Of a stretch of 64,000 bases of DNA, positions 57,863 to 64,000 are shown in pieces. The DNA lies in assembly GCF_003205495.1 (NCBI RefSeq), contig NZ_QJRX01000005.1, forward strand, positions 1 to 64,000. The letters are read 5' to 3'. Position numbers and translations under genes: made by a program. Every line of letters begins with the position of its first letter. The stretch's first letter is position 1. The DNA comes from Aquipseudomonas alcaligenes. Lineage in GTDB: Bacteria > Pseudomonadota > Gammaproteobacteria > Pseudomonadales > Pseudomonadaceae. Under the pieces are notes generated by a model, which saw only the letters and a list, made by a program, of their open reading frames with translations, had not been told where the DNA came from and searched no databases.

Positions 57863-59572
57863 ATGATCGAAGTCACCGAAGTGCCCATCGCCGAACTGCG
57901 CGCCGCGCTGGAGTCGGGCCGCACCACCGCCGTCGAACTGGTCCAGGCCTACTTCGCCCGCATCGATGCCTACGACGGTCCTGCCACGCCGACCCGCCTG
58001 AATGCCGTGGTGGTGCGCAACCCCGATGCGCTCAAGGAAGCCGAGGCCTCCGATGCCCGCCGCGCGCGTGGCGAGACCCTCGGCCCGCTCGATGGCATCC
58101 CCTACACCGCCAAGGACAGCTACCTGGTCAAGGGCCTCACCGCCGCCTCTGGCAGCCCGGCGTTCAAGGACCTGGTGGCCCAGCGCGACGCTTTCACCAT
58201 CGAGCGCCTGCGCGCCGCCGGCGCCATCTGCCTGGGCAAGACCAACATGCCGCCCATGGCCAACGGCGGCATGCAGCGCGGCGTCTACGGCCGCGCCGAA
58301 AGCCCGTACAACGAGAAGTACCTGACCGCACCCTTCGCTTCCGGCTCGTCCAATGGCGCTGGCACCGCCACCGCCGCCAGCTTTTCCGCCTTCGGCCTGG
58401 CTGAGGAAACCTGGTCCAGCGGCCGCGGCCCGGCTTCGAACAACGGCCTGTGCGCCTACACGCCGTCGCGCGGGGTGATCTCGGTGCGCGGCAACTGGCC
58501 GCTGACGCCGACCATGGACGTGGTGGTGCCCTATGCGCGGACCATGGCCGACCTGCTGGAAGTGCTCGACGTGGTGGTGGCCGATGATCCGGACACGCGT
58601 GGCGACCTGTGGCGCCTGCAGCCCTGGGTGCCGATCCCCAAGCCTTCCGAGGTACGCCCGGCGTCCTACCTGGAACTCGCCGCCGGTGCCTCCGCGCTCA
58701 AAGGCAAGCGCCTGGGCGTGCCGCGCATGTTCATCAACAAGGACGAAGCCGCCGGCACCAGCGAGAACCCCGGCATCGGTGGCCCGACCGGCCAGCGCAT
58801 CCACACCCGCGCCTCGGTGATCGCCCTGTGGGAGGCGGCGCGCCAGGCCCTGGAGGCCGCCGGCGCCGAGGTGATCGAAGTGGACTTCCCGCTGGTGTCC
58901 AACTGCGAGGGCGACCGCCCCGACGCGCCGACCGTGTTCAACCGCGGCATAGTCTCCCCCGAGTTCCTGCATGACGAGCTGTGGGAACTGTCCGGCTGGG
59001 CCTTCGACGACTTCCTGCGCGCCAATGGCGACCCCAGGCTGAACAAGCTGGCGGACGTCGACGGCCCGCAGATCTTCCCGCACGACCCGGGCACCCTGCC
59101 CAACCGCGAGGGCGACCTGGCCGCCGGCATGGACGAGTACGTCAACATGGCCAAGCGCGGCCTGAAGAGCTGGGACCAGATCGCCACCCTGCCGGACGGC
59201 CTGCGCGGCCTGGAGAAGACCCGCCGGCTCGACCTGGAAGACTGGATGGACAGCCTCGGGCTGGATGCCGTGCTGTTCCCCACCGTGGCCGACGTCGGCC
59301 CGGCGGATGCCGATATCAATCCGCAATCGGCCGATATCGCCTGGAGCAACGGCGTCTGGGTAGCCAACGGCAACCTGGCCATCCGCCACCTGGGCGTGCC
59401 GACCGTCACGGTGCCGATGGGGCTGATGGCCGATATCGGCATGCCGGTGGGCCTGACCTTCGCCGGCCGCGCCTACGACGACAACAGCCTGCTGCGCCTG
59501 GCCTCGGCCTTCGAGTCCACCGGCCAGCGGCGCCGGGTACCGCCGCGCACCCCGCCGCTGGCACGCGCCTAA
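57863..59572 (+). CDS. Amidase signature family hydrolase
   Basis: 569 aa. Ser-cisSer-Lys triad: K84 (YTAKDSYLVKG), cis-Ser S163 (SGSSNGAG) and nucleophile S186 (TWSSGRGPAS). In most members the last block reads GGS-x-R-x-PA; here the two Gly are replaced by Trp and Ser, which could alter the oxyanion pocket. Substrate unknown. Single gene, no signal peptide. Confidence 0.87.
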   Translation: MIEVTEVPIAELRAALESGRTTAVELVQAYFARIDAYDGPATPTRLNAVVVRNPDALKEAEASDARRARGETLGPLDGIPYTAKDSYLVKGLTAASGSPAFKDLVAQRDAFTIERLRAAGAICLGKTNMPPMANGGMQRGVYGRAESPYNEKYLTAPFASGSSNGAGTATAASFSAFGLAEETWSSGRGPASNNGLCAYTPSRGVISVRGNWPLTPTMDVVVPYARTMADLLEVLDVVVADDPDTRGDLWRLQPWVPIPKPSEVRPASYLELAAGASALKGKRLGVPRMFINKDEAAGTSENPGIGGPTGQRIHTRASVIALWEAARQALEAAGAEVIEVDFPLVSNCEGDRPDAPTVFNRGIVSPEFLHDELWELSGWAFDDFLRANGDPRLNKLADVDGPQIFPHDPGTLPNREGDLAAGMDEYVNMAKRGLKSWDQIATLPDGLRGLEKTRRLDLEDWMDSLGLDAVLFPTVADVGPADADINPQSADIAWSNGVWVANGNLAIRHLGVPTVTVPMGLMADIGMPVGLTFAGRAYDDNSLLRLASAFESTGQRRRVPPRTPPLARA

Positions 59573-59577
59573 ATGGG

Positions 59578-59603
59578 CGACGCGGGGCCAAGGCCCCGCG
59601 TCG
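59578..59603. terminator. GC-rich palindrome between converging genes
   Basis: CGACGCGGGGCC-AA-GGCCCCGCGTCG: perfect 12-base arms with no T-run on either side, six bases after the amidase stop. Confidence 0.55.
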
Positions 59604-59609
59604 GGCGGC

Positions 59610-60335
59610 TCACGAGCTCAGGGCGAAGGCGCACATGTTGACCGTCGCGGCCAGGTTCAGCGACTCGATGGCGCCGCAGCCGGGGATGGTGAAGGGCCGG
59701 GCCGCGAGCGCGGCCAGCTGCTCGCGCGGCACGCCGCGCGCCTCGTTGCCGAACAGGTAGCAGTCGAAGGCCCTGAAGGCGGCCGACTGCACCGGCTCGC
59801 CCTGCATGTCGAGGCAGGCGATGCGGGGGAAGCGCGCGCCCAGGGTGTCCAGCTCAACGTCCAGTTCCAGCGGCGTGTGGAAGATGGCGCCCATGCTGGC
59901 ACGCACCACCTTGGGGTTGTAGGGGTCGACGCTGCCGGGGCTGAGCAGGCAGCGCAGGCCGCCGAACCAGGCCAGGGTGCGCAGTATGGTGCCGAGGTTG
60001 CCCGGGTCCTGGATCTCGTGCAGGTAGATGGCGCGCTCGCCTGGGGCCGGCGGCGGCGGCACCAGCGCCGCGAGCGGCACCACGGCGAGGATCCCCTGCG
60101 GCGTCTGGGTGTCGGCGATCTGCGCCATCTGCCGCTCGCCGATCAGCTGCGTCTTGAACGGACTCTGCCAGTGCTCGTAGGCGGCCGTCACGTACAGCTG
60201 GCTGGCGCGCAGCGCGGGGTTGTGCACGGCGGCCTTCTGCAGCTCCAGCAGCAGGTGCTCGCCTTCCACCAGGAAATGGCCGAACTCGGCACGGTACTTC
60301 TTCTGCTGCAGCTTCTTGATGTCGTCGAGCTTCAT
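59610..60335 (-). CDS. TrmH/SpoU family RNA methyltransferase
   Basis: 241 aa. SPOUT motifs are visible: motif 1 HEIQDPGNLGTILRT, motif 2 YLFGNEARGVP and motif 3 IPGCGAIESLNLAATVNM, which form the knotted SAM pocket for 2'-O-ribose methylation. The N-terminal part is a short substrate-binding domain. Target (tRNA or 23S rRNA) cannot be fixed from sequence. Overlaps the upstream FAD gene by one base. Confidence 0.9.
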   Translation of the reverse strand: MKLDDIKKLQQKKYRAEFGHFLVEGEHLLLELQKAAVHNPALRASQLYVTAAYEHWQSPFKTQLIGERQMAQIADTQTPQGILAVVPLAALVPPPPAPGERAIYLHEIQDPGNLGTILRTLAWFGGLRCLLSPGSVDPYNPKVVRASMGAIFHTPLELDVELDTLGARFPRIACLDMQGEPVQSAAFRAFDCYLFGNEARGVPREQLAALAARPFTIPGCGAIESLNLAATVNMCAFALSS

Positions 60336-61948
60336 CAGTGGCCCGCCAGGATCGACTTGGCCACCGCCTCGGCCACCTTGATGCCGTCCACCCCCGCCGA
60401 GAGGATGCCGCCAGCGTAGCCGGCGCCCTCGCCGGCCGGGTACAGGCCCTTGAGGTTTAGGCTCTGCAGGCTCTCGTTGTCGCGGGTGATACGCACCGGC
60501 GAGCTGGTGCGGGTCTCGATGCCGGTCAGCACCGCATCGTCCCGGTCGAAGCCGCGGATCTGCTTGCCGAAGGCCGGCAGCGCCTCGCGGATGGCCTCGA
60601 TGGCGTAGTCCGGCAGCGAGGGGGCCAGGTCACCCAGGCGCACGCCGGGCTTGTAGGAGGGCTCCACCTCGCCGAACTCGCTGGACGGCACGCCGCGGAT
60701 AAAGTCGCCAACCAGCTGGCCCGGGGCGCAGTAGTCGCGCCCGCCCAGCTCATAGGCGCGCGACTCCAGGCGCTCCTGCAGCTCCACGCCGGCCAGCGGG
60801 CCGCCGGGGAAGTCCTGCTCCGGGTTGATGCCGACGACTATGCCGGCGTTGGCATTGCGCTCGTTGCGCGAGTACTGGCTCATGCCGTTGGTGACCACCC
60901 GCTCCGGTTCGGAGGTGGCCGCCACCACGGTACCGCCCGGGCACATGCAGAAGCTGTAGACGGCGCGGCCGTTCTTGGCGTGGTGCACCAGCTTGTAGTC
61001 GGCGGCGCCCAGCTCCGGGTGGCCGGCGTACTTGCCCAGGCGCGCCTGGTCGATCAGCGATTGCGGGTGTTCGATGCGGAAGCCGATGGCGAAGGGCTTG
61101 GCCTCGATGAACACGCCCTGGCGGTGCAGCATGCGGAAGGTATCGCGCGAGCTGTGCCCCAGCGCCAGCACCACATGACGGCTGCGCAGGGTCTCGCCAT
61201 TGGCCAGCACCACGCCCTCGAGCTGGCCGTCGTCGATCACAAGGTCGGTCACCTTGCTCTCGAAGCGCACTTCGCCGCCGAGGGCGATGATCTCCTCGCG
61301 CATGGCCGCCACCACGCCGGTCAGGCGGAAGGTGCCGATGTGCGGCTTGCTGACGTACATGATCTCTTCCGGCGCGCCGGCGCGGACGAACTCGCTCATC
61401 ACCTTGCGCCCGTAGAACTTGGGGTCCTTGATCTGGCTGTAGAGCTTGCCGTCGGAGAACAGCCCCGCCCCGCCCTCGCCGAACTGCACGTTGGACTCGG
61501 GGGTCAGGGTCTTCTTGCGCCACAGCGCCCAGGTGTCCTTGGTGCGCCGGCGCACATCCTTGCCGCGCTCCAGCACGATCGGCTTGAAGCCCATCTGCGC
61601 CAGCAGCAGCGCGGCGAACAGGCCGCAGGGACCGAAGCCGACCACGATCGGACGCTCGGCGAGGCCGGCCGGCGCCTGGCCGACCGGGTAGTAGTGGGTG
61701 TCCGGCGCCGGGCGGATGTGCGGGTCGCCGGCGAAACGCGCCAGGATGCCCGCCTCGTCGCGCACCTCCAGATCGATGATGTAGATGAACAGGATCACGC
61801 TGTTCTTCTTGCGCGCATCGTAGCTGCGCTTGAACACGCTGAAGTTCAGCAGGTCGGCGTCGGTGATGCCCAGGCGGCGGACGATGGCCGCGCGCAGCTC
61901 ATCGGCGGCATGGTCGAGGGGCAGGGACAGTTCGGTGATGCGAATCAT
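60335..61948 (-). CDS. FAD-dependent oxidoreductase (COG2509-like)
   Basis: 537 aa. FAD-binding G-x-G-x2-G in IVVGFGPCGLFAALLLAQMGFKPIVLERG after an N-terminal ~90-residue domain; further FAD contact GLYPAGEGAGYAGGILSAGVDG near the C-terminus. The start is ATG 61948 (MIRITELSLPLDHA). It belongs to the COG2509 uncharacterised dehydrogenases; its substrate is unknown. Co-transcribed with the SpoU gene, which hints at RNA modification but does not prove it. Confidence 0.87.
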   Translation of the reverse strand: MIRITELSLPLDHAADELRAAIVRRLGITDADLLNFSVFKRSYDARKKNSVILFIYIIDLEVRDEAGILARFAGDPHIRPAPDTHYYPVGQAPAGLAERPIVVGFGPCGLFAALLLAQMGFKPIVLERGKDVRRRTKDTWALWRKKTLTPESNVQFGEGGAGLFSDGKLYSQIKDPKFYGRKVMSEFVRAGAPEEIMYVSKPHIGTFRLTGVVAAMREEIIALGGEVRFESKVTDLVIDDGQLEGVVLANGETLRSRHVVLALGHSSRDTFRMLHRQGVFIEAKPFAIGFRIEHPQSLIDQARLGKYAGHPELGAADYKLVHHAKNGRAVYSFCMCPGGTVVAATSEPERVVTNGMSQYSRNERNANAGIVVGINPEQDFPGGPLAGVELQERLESRAYELGGRDYCAPGQLVGDFIRGVPSSEFGEVEPSYKPGVRLGDLAPSLPDYAIEAIREALPAFGKQIRGFDRDDAVLTGIETRTSSPVRITRDNESLQSLNLKGLYPAGEGAGYAGGILSAGVDGIKVAEAVAKSILAGH

Positions 61949-62057
61949 GGCGGTATCCTGGCCGGTGACTCCGGCAAAGGAGGCAATAGAGAGGGGGTAG
62001 GCCGGCAATTGTAGCCGCCACCAGCCACCGCTGTCAGGGCCGCAGGGCCCGTGGATT

Positions 62058-62086
62058 TAACCTGCGCGGCACTATCGGCTTATAAT
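62058..62086 (+). promoter_or_regulatory. Candidate rlmE promoter
   Basis: TATAAT (62081-62086) is a perfect -10 hexamer; the -35 region (TAACCT, 17 bases before) is weak. Start of transcription near 62093 leaves a leader of about 67 bases. Confidence 0.55.
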
Positions 62087-62159
62087 CGCCGCCACTTTGC
62101 GCCCCTGCCCGCTTTGCGGCGGCGCGCATCTCACCCGATTTCCCGTGCCTGGCCCCCTC

Positions 62160-62783
62160 ATGAAACGCTCCAAAAGCAGCAGCCGCTGGCTGAACGAACA
62201 CGTCAACGATCCTTACGTCAAACGCGCACAGAAGGACGGCTACCGCTCGCGTGCCAGTTACAAGCTGATCGAGCTGAACGAGAAGGACAAGCTGATCCGT
62301 CCCGGCATGCTGGTCATGGACCTGGGTTCCGCGCCCGGCGGCTGGTCGCAGGTGGCCGGCAAGATCGTCGGCGAGCAAGGTCGGGTGATCGCCAGCGACA
62401 TCCTGCCGATGGACCCGCTGGACAACGTCGACTTCATCCAGGGCGACTTCACCGAAGACAGTGTGTTCCAGCAGATCCTCGCCAAGCTGGACGGCCGCCA
62501 GCCCGACCTGATCATCTCCGACATCGCCCCCAACATCAGCGGCGTCGCCGTTGCCGACCAGGCCTCGTCGATGTACCTGGTCGAGCTCACCCTCGACATG
62601 GTGCGCCAGGTGCTCAAGCCCGGCGGCAACTATGCGGTCAAGGTGTTCCAGGGCGAAGGCTCCGAGGCCTTCCTGAAGGATGTGCGCAGCTCGTTCGAGA
62701 AGGTGATGGTGCGCAAGCCGGAAGCCTCGCGACCGCGCTCGCGGGAGGTCTACCTGGTGGCCAAGGGCTTCAAGGGCGAATAG
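62160..62783 (+). CDS. rlmE: 23S rRNA 2'-O-methyltransferase RlmE (FtsJ)
   Basis: 207 aa. SAM motif [14 protein letters not shown] and the catalytic tetrad K35-D121-K161-E196 ([26 protein letters not shown]). Methylates U2552 of 23S rRNA. ATG 62160 is taken as start, matching family length; an open frame with TTG at 62097 would add 21 residues including CPLCGG. It is not next to yhbY and ftsH, the usual Pseudomonas location. Confidence 0.93.
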   Translation: MKRSKSSSRWLNEHVNDPYVKRAQKDGYRSRASYKLIELNEKDKLIRPGMLVMDLGSAPGGWSQVAGKIVGEQGRVIASDILPMDPLDNVDFIQGDFTEDSVFQQILAKLDGRQPDLIISDIAPNISGVAVADQASSMYLVELTLDMVRQVLKPGGNYAVKVFQGEGSEAFLKDVRSSFEKVMVRKPEASRPRSREVYLVAKGFKGE

Positions 62784-62802
62784 GCCGCCGATGCACAGGC
62801 AT

Positions 62803-62833
62803 AAAAAAGCCGCTCGAATGAGCGGCTTTTTTC
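62803..62833. terminator. Bidirectional terminator between rlmE and cysS
   Basis: AAAAAAGCCGCTC, short loop, GAGCGGCTTTTTT: GC stem flanked by A- and T-runs. Confidence 0.9.
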
Positions 62834-62851
62834 ATGGGGCGCGGCGCCGGC

Positions 62852-64000
62852 CTATTCGGCCAGGCGCCAGGTGGTGCCACCCTTGCCGTCTTCCAGCACC
62901 ACGCCCATGGCGGTGAGCTGGTCGCGGATGCGGTCGCTTTCGGCCCAGTTCTTGTCGGCGCGGGCCTGCAGGCGCGCGGCAATCAGCGCGTCCACCGCAG
63001 CGGCATCGACCTTGCCGGCGGCGCCGGCCTGCAGGAAGGCCTCCGGCTCCAGCTGCAACACGCCGAGCACGCCGGCCAGCTGCTTGAGCTGGGCGGCCAG
63101 GCCGGCGGCGGCCTGTTCATCCGACTCGCGCAGGCGGTTGACCTCGCGGATCATCTCGAACAGCACGGCGCAGGCTTCCGGCGAGTTGAAGTCGTCGTCC
63201 ATCGCCGCACCGAAGCGCTCGACGAATTCCGCTCCACCGGCCGGTGCCGCTTCCGGCAGGCCCTTGAGGCCGTTGTAGAAGCGTTCCAGGGCGCCCTTGG
63301 CTTCCTTGAGGCTGTCTTCGGAGTAGTTGATCGGGCTGCGGTAGTGGCTGGACACCAGCAGGTAGCGCACCACTTCCGGGTGGTACTTCTCCAGCACCTC
63401 GCGGATGGTGAAGAAGTTGCCCAGACTCTTGGACATCTTCTCACCGTCCACGCGCACCGCGCCGGCGTGCATCCAGGCCTTGGCGTAGAGTTTGCCGGTG
63501 GCCGCCTCGCTCTGCGCGATCTCGTTCTCGTGGTGCGGGAACACCAGGTCCGGGCCGCCGCCGTGGATGTCGAAGGTCTCGCCCAGGCAGCAGGTGGACA
63601 TCACCGAGCACTCGATGTGCCAGCCCGGCCGGCCCTTGCCCCAGGGCGAATCCCAGCTCGGCTCGCCCGGCTTGGCGCCCTTCCACAGCACGAAGTCCAG
63701 CGGGTCTTCCTTGATCTCGTCGACCTCGATGCGCGCGCCGATCTTCAGCTCGTCGATCTTGCGACGGGACAGCTTGCCGTAGGTCTCGAACTTGGTGACG
63801 CGGTAGTACACGTCACCATTGCCCGGGGCGTAGGCAAAGCCCTTGTCGATCAGGGTCTGGATCATCTGGTGCATGCCGGCGATATGGCCGGTGGCGCGCG
63901 GCTCGATGTCCGGGCGCAGCACGGAAAGGCGCGCCTCGTCCTCGTGCATGGCGGCAATCATGCGCTCGACCAGCGCCTCGAACGGCTCGCCGTTCTCGTT
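62852..64000 (-). CDS. cysS: Cysteine--tRNA ligase, 5' end outside window
   Basis: C-terminal 382 residues of about 460. The KMSKS loop ([11 protein letters not shown]), a zinc ligand set in [31 protein letters not shown], and the C-terminal anticodon-binding/DALR-like region ([23 protein letters not shown]) are present. The HIGH motif and first zinc cysteine lie beyond base 64000. The frame is open to the window edge. Confidence 0.97.
   Translation of the reverse strand, partial: NENGEPFEALVERMIAAMHEDEARLSVLRPDIEPRATGHIAGMHQMIQTLIDKGFAYAPGNGDVYYRVTKFETYGKLSRRKIDELKIGARIEVDEIKEDPLDFVLWKGAKPGEPSWDSPWGKGRPGWHIECSVMSTCCLGETFDIHGGGPDLVFPHHENEIAQSEAATGKLYAKAWMHAGAVRVDGEKMSKSLGNFFTIREVLEKYHPEVVRYLLVSSHYRSPINYSEDSLKEAKGALERFYNGLKGLPEAAPAGGAEFVERFGAAMDDDFNSPEACAVLFEMIREVNRLRESDEQAAAGLAAQLKQLAGVLGVLQLEPEAFLQAGAAGKVDAAAVDALIAARLQARADKNWAESDRIRDQLTAMGVVLEDGKGGTTWRLAE

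Overview
The window is chromosomal DNA from a high-GC gammaproteobacterium of the Pseudomonas type. Almost every block matches gene orders I remember from P. aeruginosa: rnfDGE-nth, gloA/argG/motY/pyrC/rnt/bfd, uspA-like/DUF1289/acnB/nasST, and sagS/ospR/gpx/msrB/alaA/htpX. The blocks are joined in a different order, so this is probably a relative of P. aeruginosa (alcaligenes/oleovorans/resinovorans-like) and not that species. Coding density is high. I found no tRNA, rRNA, insertion sequence, prophage or CRISPR array.

Layout. 1-3 kb: end of the Rnf electron-transport operon with nth. 3-9.2 kb: a GGDEF protein, gloA, argG, motY, pyrC-rnt and an iron-regulated bfd. 9.3-17 kb: miaE, a tandem universal stress protein, a DUF1289 protein, acnB behind a long structured leader, and the nitrate sensor/antiterminator pair nasS-nasT. 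17-20.8 kb: a PLP decarboxylase, alaC, a lipoprotein and a small gene behind a LexA-like box. 20.8-24.1 kb: the ABC nitrate transporter nrtABC. 24.2-33.5 kb: MAPEG protein, hydrolase, fRMsr with an AAA ATPase, the hybrid kinase SagS, the peroxide-defence genes ospR/gpx/msrB, alaA and htpX. 33.6-38 kb: a DODA-type dioxygenase, small proteins, the RNA helicase deaD and a spermidine-synthase-like gene. 38-44.7 kb: an AraC regulator diverging from a five-gene operon with overlapping reading frames (flavin monooxygenase, BASS transporter, SDR, TSUP permease, amidohydrolase). 45-64 kb: class II DAHP synthase, several regulator/target pairs, lipoprotein protease, YcaQ-type DNA glycosylase, GGDEF-EAL protein, FKBP isomerase, EamA transporter, amidase, RNA methyltransferase, FAD protein, rlmE and the 3' part of cysS.

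How the parts work together. The clearest regulatory circuit is nitrate assimilation. Both nasS-nasT and nrtABC are preceded by a sigma-54 type -24/-12 promoter and a leader with two stem-loops whose hexaloops carry A1 and G4 (AACGGC or AATGGC). In each leader the second stem-loop overlaps the 5' arm of an intrinsic terminator. NasT, whose ANTAR domain binds such RNA, should therefore antiterminate both operons, including the one that encodes it. The nasS leader also has a third AACGGC hairpin that overlaps the likely nasS Shine-Dalgarno sequence. The best candidate for an undescribed metabolic system is the AraC/FMO/BASS/SDR/TSUP/amidohydrolase locus, whose layout recalls mycobacterial virS-mymA.
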